Below are positions 22,280-36,595 of a DNA stretch of 64,000 nucleotides, one piece after another. The stretch is taken from positions 19,586,001-19,650,000 of the forward strand of contig CM040090.1 in the NCBI GenBank assembly GCA_022496805.1, read 5' to 3'. How positions within the stretch are numbered: position 1 is the stretch's first letter; every line of letters begins with the position of its first letter. The DNA comes from Pohlia nutans (lineage: Eukaryota; Streptophyta; Bryopsida; Bryales; Mniaceae). The notes under the pieces were generated by a model. The model saw nothing but the letters and a program-made list of their open reading frames with translations, made no database searches and was not told the DNA's origin. A program made the position numbers and the translations under genes.

Positions 22280-25035
22280 TTAACGGAGATTCTTACCACC
22301 CTTTTTATTGCGGGTTCTCGCATTTGCCGTTCCCATCAGTTTCTCGAGAAGACCTCTGGGACCAGCATGTTTCCCAGCCTTACTTGCTGCCTGGATGTCG
22401 ATGGGTTGACGAGGTAGGTTGAATGATACCTCCTGGCGTTTTGCCGCTCCTTTAAGTAATTTGTAATGCTTGTCTACATCATCCATGCAGATCCTCAAAC
22501 TCTCACCACTCGCATTCAGAGCATAGAGCTTCTCGAGCTCACCTTTGACATCCTCTGTGGTAAGCTTCCTCACCTGCTGCCCATTGCCTGTGGTACTTCG
22601 GATTTTGAAGTTTTCCACTTCCTTCTCATATTTCTTTTGCAGATCCTCCAGTTCTTCAATTCTTGCTCGCCCCTCAGGTGTGCTGCAATCTCCAGACATT
22701 TTCTTCATCTTGATCTGGTCTCTGAGGTAGTCCTGAGTGGCAGAGTGGTATGTGATGATGGAATTCTGTGATAAGAAGCCAGCAAAGATCGCAGTGGCTC
22801 CAATAACAACCTCCATCTCTTTCTTGATAGACTCGGCCCTCTGCTTAAGTACCTTCGATACTTCGCGCTTCTGTTGAATTTCATCTTTGGTTTCATCGAT
22901 CACTTTTCGAATTTCTTTGTCCTCTCTTTCACGAACCACAGTCCTCATCTCGTGCGAGACACGAGTGTGCTTTTCATTAGGGCACCCACATACCTTACAC
23001 TCTCCTGAAGACTTGGACAATTGGCTGCAGAACAGCGAAGGTTCTTCTGGAGCCAAAAAGTAATCCGTAATACTAGCAAACATCCCTACTATCGTCTCAT
23101 GAGGAGAGCAGTGGTCATGACAGATGACATCTTTGCACTTGGGACTATTGCAAACTGTCCTAAGGTGTCCAAGTGCGGCCGACTCTTGCACGCTTTCTTT
23201 GATAATCAACGATGAAATATGATCATTGATACTCCCATGACTTCGAAGAAGCTCCTTCGTAACCTTCTCAATTTGGTCCAGATTGCTTTGGATATTGGCC
23301 GAAATCTGGGCTATCGGTCTCTCGCTTGCAGCAAGCATGTCTCTCACACGGTTCAGAGAAACCGTACTCTCCACAACGTGTGCTTCTAGTGATGAAATGT
23401 GGGCTATAAGCCTCGATGCCTCTTCTGTCGATTGATTCCAACTCTCTCTGAAGATAGTAGTCTCCAGGTTAGAAAATTCCAGACCACTCGCCACAGATGC
23501 TAAGAATCTGAAGCCTACGCTGTCAAAATAATACATTGTCTTCTCATCAAGCATGATAGCCTCAGTTTGCGGTGACTCTTTCAGCAATGCCTGGAGAAGC
23601 TCCAGAGTGTTCCCAACACGAAACATCGTGCTCGTTGCATTGGTAAAGCAGAAGAGTATGTTGGTGGCGGCATCTTTGTGGAGATGAGAAAGCAACTCCA
23701 CGATGCAGTACTTGAGGGATGTTGTCAGCCTCTCTTCATTCGGTTTGAGAAGAATGCAGATAGCATTCAGTCTCTCATACTCGGATATGTATGATAAGAT
23801 TCCTTTGAAATTCTGAACATCCTGGTCAAAACCTCTAGTGTCACCAATTCCGGGGGTATCAATGAGCCGTATCAATGTCTCACCGACATTGAACGTGTAT
23901 GCCTTACATTTCTGGGTGCACGAACTTCCAGCACTCTTGCCGACACCCTCGTCAGGGTCTGCTTTCCCAACAACGATTTTCTTCCTGTTCATGTCTCTGG
24001 TTGACGAGATAAACTCAGAGTAGATAAGGCTTAGGATCTCACCCTTCTGGGCTGCGTCACGGGCTTCATCAAGAGTAGGAAAAGAGAGATAGTTATAGAG
24101 CGCATTGATGAACGTGGACTTGCCAACTCCCGTTGCTCCCAGGAGGAGGATGTTGATCTCCTGAGCTGATGAATCGGTAGCTGCGGAGGCAGTCACTGGA
24201 CCCGAGTCAACTTTCTTTTCAGATACACCGACAGGATAATCTGCCTGGGGTCCTGTGATCGATTTTGAGCTCGCCTCTAAGGCCTGAGAACCGGCCACTT
24301 GCAGCTGCTCTACATCCGAGTCTTCTCCTGACTCTTCCTGATGCTCGGCTAGGTGAAATGTAGCCTGGGACCTGCACGCACAAATCAAAGAACAATCCGT
24401 TTGAAACGCGCGCACTTAATTATAGACCAGCAGCACATGTACCTGTAGCATTTTAGCGACCAGCTAAGCAGCACATGAAGAACATTTTAGCGACCAGCTA
24501 AGACTTCGAGATGTGCACGTCTGTGTAACACAGATCCAAATGAGATATTTAGTGTTCACGAACCATGCTCATGTCCATTCTCCAAAAAACGTATCACCTA
24601 AGGTGTCACCAGTGCGTTTTACAAGGCATTTTCAATGCGATGCTTGATTTAAATTGTAATTCGACAGGAAAGTTATATGTCAACGTTTCCAAGATGAAAG
24701 CAATATTGTAAACAAAAAGCTATCAAAAGCACTAGAATATCTCTGTCATTAGTGGTTTAATGACTCACCAAGCACTTTCCTAAATGATAAATAACACCTT
24801 TTTGGTATAAATTTTGGGATAATTGGATGAGAATGATGATCATGTGAATGAAAATTGAAAAAATATACTACAAAATTGTTCTTTGAATGAAATCATGACT
24901 TCCTTGTCTCTAGATACTCTCCAAAGGACTCTCCAAAGAATTCTGCAAAGCAACCAAAAGCAGGCGGTTTGGTTCGTTTTTCGGAGAATGCAGATACAGT
25001 AAAAAAAAGACATACCGTGGTTCTGCCTGGTCCAT
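22280..25035 (-). CDS. AIG1/GIMAP-like GTPase (copy 2)
   Basis: Same two-exon model: 25035-25016 joined to 24371-22280, with intron 24372-25015. The reading frame is intact. Two changes alter the protein against the other copies: Glu to Lys at residue 43 of the 703-residue product (T at 24265) and Val to Ile at residue 374 (T at 23272). Both lie outside the GTP-binding motifs and the Cys/His cluster, one in the acidic N-terminus and one in the helical region before the cysteines. A at 23348 is silent. This is the only copy with a different large-exon protein sequence. Confidence 0.83.
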
Positions 25036-25979
25036 GATCTCTCGTATATTATCGACTCGGAAGTCTGAATAGATGGAAACAAAGTTACACCAAGTCAGAT
25101 CTGATTCTCAATCCAACATCTGAAGACTTAAGCTCAAGGACATAAACAAACGACCATGATTTGGGATATGCCGACGAGAAGGCGAGATTCAAGCTGAGGC
25201 AGTCGCTTCTCAAAGTAAGATCCGGATTGCGATTAACACAATCTAGCATGTGCTCCACATCAAATCCTCAAACTGAGACTCAGCAGCAAAATCAATTGGA
25301 AGACAAGACGTACCGTAGACTAGCGAAACAACAACGTACACAAAGTTTGCAATTAATTGACCGGGCTTGACGATGAAGCGCGTGTTTCAGACCACACCGC
25401 AGGCCAGGCTGCGAATCAAGATGAGAGAAGATATCAAGCTCCGATCGAGGGCATACCCCCGGTGCCAATCTAACCAACCAACTCTCCGGATCGATCAGCA
25501 GCTAATCCGGCCTCCTCACAATATCTCCCAGCTTGATGCCCGCTCCAAGTAGCTAGTACAATGGTAATTGGTGATTGTAAGCATGAAATATCGACTCATA
25601 TATATACTCGATCAAGCGCAAACAACATATGGTAAGGGAAAATAATTTTCAAGTGCTCAATAATATGAAATGTGACAGTAGTACTGTACAATTAGTAGAT
25701 CTGGCGCGCATGATCTAGTACGCTCGGATTCGATCGAATGATACAGCTTGTACATGAAGACGGTCGTACTTGAGGTCGGATACTCGGATCTAGACAAAGT
25801 CTGTAAGTATGAAATTAAAGTCTAAGAAGACTAGTTCATCAGTGTCTGTTAGTACCATATATCCTGACTTTGACAATAAACAATGTCACTCACGATGATC
25901 ATGTCAGTATCGATAGACTAACTTAGAATCTGAATAGATCACTCAATCGTCACTGAGCATGACTGATCGGCGCACATAC

Positions 25980-26151
25980 AGTCTGTAGATAGTCCCGCCT
26001 CGCTTTGAATTAGTGTATTAATATCAGGCGGCACCTGTGGGTTTTGCTTCGGGATATCATCAATGGCTGCGTACTGCACGAAGATCCCAGACGGACTCGC
26101 GACCGTCTGGTAATTTGCAACATGAGAGGAACTGCAATCAGCTGCTGACAT
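25980..26151 (-). CDS. Candidate distal 5' exon (copy 2)
   Basis: Open, with ATG at 26151 and the GTATGT donor at 25979, as in copy 1. I saw no difference. Confidence 0.42.
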
Positions 26152-26226
26152 TCTCTTATGAGACCCTACAAGTGAATAAATCAACGCTCATGGATCACAG
26201 TACGAAATAACAACTTGCAGCACAAG

Positions 26227-27056
26227 GAGATTCTTTCATTGGGATTCCCCTCCTACAGGGAGAGCGAAATTCAGGCAAATTCCCTTCTAGGAATAAGGTA
26301 GGATGTCCTAAAACCACCACCTCCCCCAATTACGATTTGTAGACTTTTCTTGGGGCCGCCACAGTTGAGACCCAAAACTACTAATTTCACTATACAAGTA
26401 GACCAATGGCACGCCAAGCATTGTGAAGAAATAGTTGGTGGTTTTGGGTATCATTATGAGTGAAAGTTAGCACCGTGGACATGGTGTGAACATGGGGAAA
26501 CCTAAAGGTTTGATTTGGGTCACAGGTTACTTTCCACTTGACCACTTTGCGAATTAGATGTTGCAAATTTTTGCAATCCTCATCAAAACCTCTTTTCAAA
26601 TGCGGTCATATATTTTTTTGAATATAGCACTGCCAAAATAAGACTAGATTGCTTAAGTTGGTGGTCTTAGGACAATCAACCGTAGAGCTTGAAATGGATC
26701 TCAAATTTTCTTGGTACCAAATTGTTTATAGAGGATTGAATTTCCCTGATTTTAGGTACCATATCATTCATTTGTTCTCAATTCTCCTATGTATCAAAAG
26801 TCTCTCATACATTATGAGGGAATTGTTTATTTTGGGATTCTTTCATTGGAATTCCCCTCTTACAAGAAAAGGAGAAATTCAGGCAAATTCCCATGTAGGA
26901 ATGGAGCTTAAAATGGATCTCAAATTTTCTTGGTACCAAATTGTTTACAGGGGATTGAATTTCCCTGGTTTTAGGTACCATATCATTCATTTGTTCTCAA
27001 ATGATTTCTCCTATGCATCAAAAGTCCCTCATATACTATGAGGGAACTGTCTATTT
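26227..27056. repeat. 219-bp tandem duplication (copy 2)
   Basis: Counterpart of 9921-10750, with the two main segments starting at 26685 and 26904. Confidence 0.75.
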
Positions 27057-27340
27057 TTTCCCAGATGGCCACATTCTCTCACAAGTGTAATTGAAAGAGG
27101 GAAATCACTAGGAAAACCAAGCTATTTCCCATACATTCAAGACACCCACAGAATCTCCTTAAGTTGCTAAGTTGTACCATCACAAATATTGGTGATACGG
27201 TAAACTAGAGGTGATACGACGTCTATTGCGTGGTCTTCTTTCTCTTTCAAGTTTAACCCATAAAGGACATATGCTTTCCTGATTCTACACACATTTTCAA
27301 CTCCATTTGAAACATGATTCTCTTTCTAATTAACTTTGGT

Positions 27341-28995
27341 ACTAAGCCCATCGGGCTTGCTAAGTCGTTTAAAGGTTACATACAGGTTATCAACCGTCGC
27401 TGGTCGATTCAAATTTTGTTGCTTTGACAAACCAATATGTCAATACAATCTTTCTATTATTATTTATAGTTTTCTCAAATTTGGATGAAGGTGTAAGCAT
27501 AACTTTAGAAAAAATAAATTCTATGAATTGAAAATTTCATTTCACATAGCTGAATAGAAATCAACGAAATTGGATAGAAACTCATATTCGATTTATGTAT
27601 GGTCAAAGTCTTTTTGGCTTTTGATAAAATGCACCTTTTCAAGTCTATATCTCAATCAATATTCACCATTTTCACAACTAAAAATTTCATTGGATGAATA
27701 TTTTGATTTGCCTTAAGGTTTTAGTTTGAATGATTGAATTATTATGAAAATTTGAAGTAGTGAATTGAATTTCAAACACACAATTTGCTATATACGCATT
27801 TGGCCGTACAATCATGCACTTGGTGTCCAAGCACATAAAGTTTTTTGTCTAATCATTTTTCTTAAAACCGACGATAATTGTCTTCCTTCAATCCCTTTCA
27901 TTGTAAACAAACAATTATTTTAGTTACTTTTTATTCTTCTTTTTCTCTGTTCTTTTATCTTTTTATCATCTATTCTTTTTTATCTTAATTTCTTTCTTGT
28001 CTTCTTTCTTCTCTTTCTATTGTCTTTCTTCTTGTCTTCCTTTTTGTCTTTCTTTTTGTCTTTTTTTCTTCTACAATTTCTTCAACTGTGGCTGCTAAAT
28101 TCTAAACAGTGGGTGCAAAGCAAACAAAGAAAAAAAACGATTTTTACCGTGGAATCCTAAATGGTAGCCGCCACAAAAAAAAACAAAAAACAAACAAAAA
28201 CAAACACACATTATTCTTGAAAATTTTCTATTTTTAGCCGTTGGTGCGTGGCCGCGCACCCAAAGAACCTATTAACTCCCTCATCTCCATCTCCATCTCC
28301 CTCTCTCTCTCCCTCTTCCTTTTTTTTCCTTCTCAAACGGCCATAATGTAGAATTCGCAGCAGGTTACAACCAAATAAAGCTTTTCTTTTTCTTTTTTTT
28401 ATTTTTATTTTTTTTGGTGTTTTCCGTTTTGGATTTAGCAGCACCCACAAGGCCACAATCAAATAAAGTATCAAATTTTTTTATTTTATTTTTTTTATTT
28501 TTCATTTTTCATTTTTTTTGCTTTACTCCTGCCGGTTTAGGCCTTTAGGATTCAGTAGCCAAAGCTGAAAAAAAAAAAGTAGAAGAGAAAAAAAAGACAA
28601 GAAAAAATAAAATAGGAAGACAAGAAAGAAATCAATATTAAAAAAGATAAAAAAGATAAAAGAAAGATAAAAGAAAAGATAAAGAGAAGAATATAAAAAA
28701 ACTAAAAGAATTGTTTGTTTACAATGTAAGTGATTGTAGAAAGATAACATCGACGTATTTTAGAGAAATTTTTAACCAATTATTTTTAAAATCAAATATG
28801 CTTATGAAATGAGCGCACTTGGCCAAGTGCATAAATAGCAAATTGCATATTAAAATTTTTGAAACACTAAAATAATTACAATTCAAAAATATTTATTTTA
28901 CAAAATTTGGGTTGGTGCAACTAACCATTTTCTCTAGCGAAACTTTTGACAACTGTACCGGCCTATTGGGCTATGTACTTTGCAAAAACAGACGT
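27341..28995. mobile_element. Diverged foldback element (copy 2)
   Basis: Counterpart of 11035-12690. The A run in the purine arm is 11 instead of 12, and the loop has G instead of C at 28531. Confidence 0.6.
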
Positions 28996-31900
28996 AAGCG
29001 CTCATGTTTCTCATAGACATGTTCATCCAAATCAATTTAACAAATTAAGTACCAAAATATTTCAATAAATAATGTTGATTGTTCAACACTAGACAAGAGA
29101 AAAAAAAATTCAATGTCATTGGACTTTTAGCTTTGAATAAGTGAAATTTTGACTTGATTGATTGAGATTGCACACTTGAGAGAACAACGTTCATCTTCAA
29201 TCATCCACGAAGATATGTGAGGTCACTAAAACTCAATTGAGTACTTTAAATTTCTATAATGATTCAACCTTTCAAACTACAACCTAATAATGAGAGACCA
29301 CTAAGCTCCTCCATTCGTTATAACTATTTAGAGTAAACAAATAAGAATATGTTAATTAAAGCAAAACACATAGTATCTTGTTCAAACATAACTTCTCTTT
29401 TAGGATAACTCTAATTAAGTTCAAAGTGTTTGATTTGATAGTTATGATTATTTAATACTTGAGTGATCTTGTTTCTATTAACCAAAAAAACCCGAATACA
29501 TCAATTTAAGTCCTCATTATTTCACCAAGACACTTTGCCTCCGTTCCCCTTGATTCCCAAAAGCAACTCTAGGCTATGGCGTGCACAAGCTCAAAGTCTT
29601 TTCCAAAACATAAAAGGCCATATTCATAATATTGATACTCTTCGCAAATTTTGTAGGAATGCTAGTTATTCAAAAATTCATCTTGAAAATAGTAAATGAA
29701 ATCAAAAAATAATAATGCTCAAATAGTGATTCTATAATGAAATCCTAAAAGTTGGTGTTGTTGACTATTTATAAAAAATACTAGTAAAGAGATAAAACGG
29801 CTTATCTTTTAATCAAGAATAAAAATGAGATTGCGAAAAGTCTCAATATAACGAATATGTCCTTATAACATATTACATGCAGGGAGTGAGGTTGCTCCTC
29901 TGCTTGGTCATCATTCTCTACTATAGTTAATTATATTTTCGATCAATCAAGTGCCTCAAGCAAAACATGCAAGATGGCACTTCCTTGACACTCACTAAGA
30001 CACTGTTGTTTCATGCCTCTAATCATCTTGTTCTTATGTTTTTGCATGAATGCATTACTGTTGTTTGAACATCAATGCATGCGTTGTTGGGCGCTACCCG
30101 ACTATGGCATACCCCGCGCATGCTCAATGTACGGTCAAGGAACATCCTTGAGATTCACCAAGAGCATACAAGCCAATATCCAACGTAGTGGGGAAAGTAA
30201 ATTAGACGTTCAGAGTAAAAATATATCATTGAAGCTCTATGTTTCATTGAAATCCTTGGTAATCTTGTCACTCCGTTTCTGTGAATTCCTTGGAAATCTT
30301 GTCACTAAGTTTGTCTGCAATGTTAAAACACACATTTTGTTAAAATTGAACCATTTCGTTAAAACTAAACTACCAGATTGGAAAAGTGATCGGGAGTGCT
30401 ACCCTTTGTAATAGAGATAGGTCCCCAATTTTTCTACAACACTCTTATTCCACTTTTAACGAAATGTGTTTCAATTTTCATTCAATTTTGACTTTCCATA
30501 GTCAAATTCGCTATCCACTAAAAAATTGGATTATTTGAAGTTATTTTATAGTTATAATTTTTTTTTTATAATCTTATTGAAACAATTAAACTTGAAAAGT
30601 CACAATAAAAGATATGTTGTGGAATTTTCAAAGATTATTATGGTCAATTTGAACAAGTATAAATGGCTTGTAATCAATGAGTCGTTAATCATTAATGACT
30701 CATTAACATGACCGTAGAAAATATCATGTGAATTTAAAAATATCAACAACATTCTGATGAACTTTAATCAATAATCACTATATCAACAAATGGCATCTAA
30801 TCTCAACGCAATTGAGAGTGTCTCACAATCCTCAAAGATTTCCTTTACCGTGGTCCAAGTATGCTTGAAAAATATTGGAGGAGTTGAGGCAAATTCTTAA
30901 ATGCCAATGAAATTTAATTTGTGGAAACTTTTTGAGTTGCAAATGTCAATATTTGACTTTCATTATGGAAGCAATGTTCAAAGCAAAGGGTGAACACACA
31001 TGTTGGTAGATTAGTCAAGTCACATCATTAAATCACTTTTTTTTTTTTGTAGAAAATGTTGAAACAACAAAGTAGTGGTAGAGCTTGAAGTAATTAAGTG
31101 TAATAAGTGACAATCAATATGACATTGCATTTAATAATTTCAATAGATAATTTTAATTTTATTAGTCTCTAGGAAATTCACAATTATGTTGCAAATGATT
31201 AATTTGACACTTGTAATTCAATCTAAAGAGAGTTTTTCTTAAAGTTACTTTTTTGGATAATTTTGATTTATCAACTTGAAGACAAGTGATTTTTTTTTGG
31301 CGATTATTTGCCAAATTGCTACGAATAAAAATTTGTGGCGATTGGCCTTAAGAGAATTTCATTGCCTTTTCAACCTAAAACGCCATCTGTGTTCAACGTT
31401 TGTGTGCCAAGTGGCTTTGAATAAAGGGTACGTGACCTTTAGCATCGCCAGACCCATTCAAATAATAATAAAATAAGTCAACCCATTCAATGAAAATGGG
31501 TAAAACGTACGTGACCTTTGGCATTGCTGACGAAAAGTAATAATTTAAATAGTCATGTCAAACATTGAAATCTCAATGAAGTAACTATATAAGTGTTTGG
31601 CTCAAAACCAAAAAAAATCACTGCTTGAAAATAGAAGTGAGACTATGAAGTGCAAAGCGCTTGATTTGATAGTTATGATTTACTTTTTTTTTAATGCTTG
31701 ATCAATCTCGTTTCTATTGAGCAAATTAAAGCCAATATATCAATTTGGGTTCTAGGAAATGTCTTTTAAAAGATTCGCTGAGAGAGTGGGAGTGGACTTC
31801 AATGCAAGTGGCAGGTACCCAAGAAGAAAACAACACTAAAGTCCTATGTTTCATTGAAACCCTTGGCAATCTTGTCACTAATTTTATTTGAAGTCCTAAG

Positions 31901-32293
31901 ATATTGTTTCATGACTTGTTTATGACATACCATGCGAGTGAATTGTATGAGACAAAAAACGGTGGCAAATTGAGGAAAGAGTTGAGTGACTTGTGAATAG
32001 TTATAGATTATTTAGTCACTAAAAGAGTGAGAATTTTGTTGCACAGATATGTTAAAAAGTGGCGGATTTAATAATTTTGATTTGAATTCAAAAAAACAAT
32101 TATGTTCAAAGTGATTGATTTGATAGTTATGATTTAATCACAAGAAGAGTGAGAATCTTACTCAAAGTGATTGATATGACAATTTCAAGTAGAAAATTAT
32201 ATTCAATGTTTGTTTGTCTCACCTTGTCACCTTCAATGTGTTCTTTAATACATCAAACATAGTCATATTCCTTCATGAAGCAATAATGTTGTA
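28996..32293. other. AT-rich spacer with dispersed repeats (copy 2)
   Basis: Counterpart of 12691-15988. It has T at 30832 where copy 1 has C. The 132-codon frame is at 30013-30411. Confidence 0.55.
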
Positions 32294-33623
32294 CAGTGGG
32301 GTCCAAGGTAGAATGGCGTTTTTGGTTTCGCAGTGGAAAAAAATTCAAGTCTGCCCACTTTGAAAGGCTCTAGAGAGATCAAAAATTGGTATTTTACCTT
32401 GAAATTTTTATCATGAACCTAAAATCAAGTTGTTAGTATGCTTACTATATTTCAAAGCCAAATAATTCACCAAAAAAACGTTATTCAAAATCTACCAACA
32501 TTGGTAGTTATTCACTGCTGCCAACTTTGATAGCCTTCCAAAGATTGAATTATTATTTTTTTGCCATGAAATTCTTGGAACAAAAACCTCTTTATGTTAA
32601 CAACATATGATAGAAATCTCAAGACCAAAAGATTAATGAAATAAAAGATATTAACAATCTACCAACATGTGTAGTTGTGGGAAACAATGGGGGAAACCAT
32701 TTCATTGCTATCAACTTTGAGTACTACCAACTTTGAAAGCCTCCCGAGAGCTCAAAAATTGGTATTTTACCACAAAAGTTTTACCAAAGAATTATCTTTA
32801 AGCTAATTATATGTATGCCAAATTTCAAGGCCAAAAGATTCACCAAAAAAACGTTATCATTAGGAGAAATCTGTAGTCACAAAGGGGCCTTGGCCTCTGG
32901 CACGTGCTGAAAAATTTAGGCCAAACCGTGCACTTTACAAGAGGGCATTAATGGTGCAACCGTGGTTGCCAGCAGCGCAGCTCCGTGGGTCGCGCCAATT
33001 GACGCTGCCGACACTGCCGACACTGCCAGCACTGCGGCTTCCGACGCTGTCAGCGGGCAGCGACTGCACCAATGGGTTTACATAGAAAATGGTGCTTGGG
33101 CAGCCGGTTCACCTAACACGGGCAAGCTTAGAGGGCCCCTTTGGGACCCCATTTTTCTCCTAATGTCATAATCTACCAACATAGTAGTCAAAGTTGGTAG
33201 CAATGAAATGGTTTCCCACATTGTTTCCCACAACTACACATGTTGGTAGATTGGGAATATCTTTTTTTTCACTAATCTTTTAGACTTGAGATTCTTACCA
33301 TATATTACTAACAAAAATTGGTTTCTACCAAAAAGAAATCAAAGTAAGGATTTTTTTTTCAATTCTCGGGAGGCTGTTGAAGTTGGTAGGAGTGAAACTT
33401 TTTCCACAGCTTCCTATATTGGTAGATTTTGAATAACTTTTTTTTGGTGAATTATTTGGCTTTGAAATATGGTAGGCATATTAACAACTTGATTTTAGGT
33501 TCATGGTAAAAATTTCAAGGTAAAATACCAATTTTTGATCTCTCTAGAGCCTTTCACAGTGGGCAGACTTGAATTTTTTTCCACTGTGAAACCAAAAACG
33601 CCATTCTACCTTGGACCCCATTG
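32294..33623. mobile_element. TA-flanked foldback MITE, complete (copies 2/3 junction)
   Basis: Same element and same TA flanks as at 15989-17318. It carries T at 32966 in the GC-rich core, where the first two copies have C, and T at 32710 in the left arm. The shared insertion site in every unit shows that it inserted before the array was amplified. Confidence 0.78.
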
Positions 33624-34783
33624 TACAATGCCCTATCACTTCCAGCCAAAATATTGGAACTTATTAAAAAACAGTCATTTTTAAAAAATTCTTCGTGATC
33701 ACCAATTTTTTAAATTTCTTCATGAAACTTTAACTCCTAAACGTCTCAACATTCACAAACTGGATCATGAATAAATTCAAAGTCTTAAAACTTTCACATA
33801 CAATTTTGGATGACTTTCATCCAAGTCTCCTTTGTAATCCTATCAAATTTTCTACCACTTAAAGTAAATCTCTTGTGATAGGGAGATGTTGGTAATATTA
33901 GAGATGCCTCCAAATGCAAGTATGTCAAATTTGTTGAGTAGATTTTATGCTTGCAATGGTTCTCTCATGTACACCTCATGTTTATATGAGCCATGCTAAT
34001 ATCTATTTTTCAAGCTAGCATTTACTTGTGTTTAAAGGGCCGGGACATTTAGGGGTTAAACCCACTACTACTATATAATACTGCAATATAAAAAGTCATA
34101 GTTTGGAGTTGCAAGCTTGGGTTTTTAGTTTTTTTCTTTTGCACTAGAGAGTTTGATCAAATATCTCCAAACTTCAAGAATATCAAATTTAGGTCTTGGT
34201 TCATTCTTTTTTTAAATTCCAAATATCGAGCATTTTATTGCATTTTTAAACCTTGTGGATCAAAACCAAATTTTCATTCTAGAACATACCAAAACCTATG
34301 AAGTTGTTTTTTTTGTTTTTGAATTCTTTTTGCACAATATGGTTTTTTCATTGTATGGTTATAATGATTTTTATTCCCATTTAAACTTCAAAAATCACAA
34401 AAAAGATATACAATGGAATTTTCAAAAATGGCCATGGTCAACTTGAACAAGTACAAATGCCTTGTAATCAATTAGTCATCAACCATTAATGACCCATTAA
34501 CACCACCATATCAAATATCAACACCCATTTCGTTAAAAGTGCACATGCCCCTCTAAAATTGCACATTGTGAATTTTTGATAAGACAATATATGAGTGAAA
34601 ATAGCATAAATACGCTATGGAAATACATGCCAAAAATAATGTAATTTTTGAATAAGCCATTGCCAAGTTTTTTGTACAGAGAACACATTAGGGTTCATTA
34701 TACAAAAATTGACCTCCACGCAATTATTTAAGTTTTTTCAAATTATGTCTTTGGAGTTTCTAAAATTTAGGTTTATGTTTTTG
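33624..34783. other. AT-rich spacer (copy 3)
   Basis: Counterpart of 17319-18478, with the copy-2 version of the T/A run. I see no gene. Confidence 0.6.
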
Positions 34784-35879
34784 GATTAGACATACGCCTG
34801 ACCCTCCTTAACTCCTTTGCTTTAAATTAATTTTAAAACATTAGTGATGCAAGGTTAAACATATGCTAATCCTTCCCCCTATCCAATTGCTTGCAATTAT
34901 TATGTAAAACACTAAGTAATGGGTGTTAACCATACGCATAATCCCCTATCACTATAATTATTTGATACCATACCAAGTGAAGAAGTGTTAGATGTATGTT
35001 TAACCCATCTCGCTTTTATTGGTTTTTAAAACTCCAAGTGATAGAGGATCATTAGGTATATGCCTAACCAACCTCCCTCCATTATCACTTGCAATTATTA
35101 CCTAAACTAGCAAGTGGTGGGAATTACACATATGCTCAACCCCCAAAACATTTATAATTTCCAACAAAATAAAATGTCTCAAGATAAGGCATATGCCTAA
35201 CCACTCAACACTTACAACTTTTAACAAATTAGAATATTGAAGGGTTAGGAATAAGCCTAATCCCCCAACCTTTAAAAACTTCAACACAATAAGATGTCAA
35301 AGGGTTAGGCATATGCCTATCCCACCAACACTTCCATTATATAGGAGAATAAAATATAGGAGAGTTAAACATACGCTTAATCCCCTATCATTTGAATTAC
35401 TTGTTAGAATACTAAGTGATGGGGGTTAAGCATACCCCTAACCCATATCACTTGAATCATAATTGTTAAAATGTTGAGTGATAGGGGTTAGACTTGTGCC
35501 TAATTCCTCTTAATTAATTTAAAAAATTACAAATTATAATAATTGAAAGTAACATGCCATTACTTTCAATTATTAAGTAAAACACCAAGTGATGCCGGTA
35601 AGCATGTGCCTAACCTCTTATTCTTTTAATTAAGTTTTAAAATAACTAGTGATAAGGGCTTACGCGGATGTTTAGACTCCCCTCCCCCCATTGGCAATTA
35701 TTTTTTAAAATATCAAGTGCTCTGAATTAGGCATAGGCTTAACTCCTATCACATCAATTAACTATTAAAATTGCAAGTGATGAGGGGTTAGGCATATGCC
35801 TAAAACCTCCCATCACTTGTAATTATTATGTAAACTATCAAATGATGAGGGTTGAGCATATGTTTAATCCCCCACTCAT

Positions 35880-36029
35880 ACAAAATCTTGTTTGATGTGA
35901 CATTTTTCAATGATTAAATGTCCATTGTGACTTTTCTTCTGTGACTCGAAATTAATTTTGAGTCACTAAAGACAAGTCATAACAAACATTTAATTATTAA
36001 AAACATGTCATAGGGAACAACATTTCTAC
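35880..36029. mobile_element. Small hairpin MITE in the satellite (copy 3)
   Basis: Same element at the same satellite position; no difference from copy 1 noticed. Confidence 0.65.
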
Positions 36030-36263
36030 TAGTATCTGTATAACTTACAATCATCATGTAATCTTATAAATGATGGGATTAGACATATGCTTAATCCTAT
36101 CACATTAATTATTTTTCAAAATACAAAGTAATGGGAGGTTGTGCATATGTTTAACCCTCTAATAGTTGAAATTTAAAAAAAATTATAGTAGTAAGCGGTT
36201 AGACGTATGCCTAGCCCCCCAACAATTTCATTCTACAAGAAATTTATAATATGGGTCTATGGG

Positions 36264-36267
<4 letters not shown>

Positions 36268-36347
<80 letters not shown>
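36268..36347. repeat. (AT)40 microsatellite (copy 3)
   Basis: The same tract at 80 bp, about twice the length in copies 2 and 4. It creates a spurious Ile-Tyr reading frame at 36207-36392. Confidence 0.97.
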
Positions 36348-36350
<3 letters not shown>

Positions 36351-36595
36351 AACCTCCAAACACTTGGATTTTATAAAGAAATAAAATATTAGAGGGATAG
36401 GCATGTACTAAACCTTTAAACACTTACTATTTCAAACAAAATAAAATACAAGAGGGTTAGGCATGTGCCTGACCCACTAATACTTTATTATGTAGCAAAA
36501 TAATACCTAGGAAGGTTAGGTATATGCTTAACCCCTCAACTCTTACAATTTCTAAACAAAGTATAATATGGGAGGTTTAGGCACATGCCTTGGGG

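Larger units (their letters stand above)
16299..32603. repeat. Tandem unit, copy 2
   Basis: Complete unit of 16305 bp. It differs from copy 1 by an AT tract of 40 instead of 32 bp, one A fewer in the poly-A run near 28567, and scattered substitutions. Private changes seen include T at 18764 in the satellite, T at 23272 and T at 24265 (both change the GTPase protein) and A at 23348 (silent). Confidence 0.97.
34784..36595. repeat. Palindromic satellite (copy 3)
   Basis: Same array. One monomer core reads GCATGTGCC instead of GCATATGCC near 35603. The AT tract inside it has grown to 80 bp. Confidence 0.88.

Noticed and set aside
36207..36392. Frame with a long Ile-Tyr repeat
   Set aside because: It is the (AT)40 microsatellite translated; the other copies lack it.
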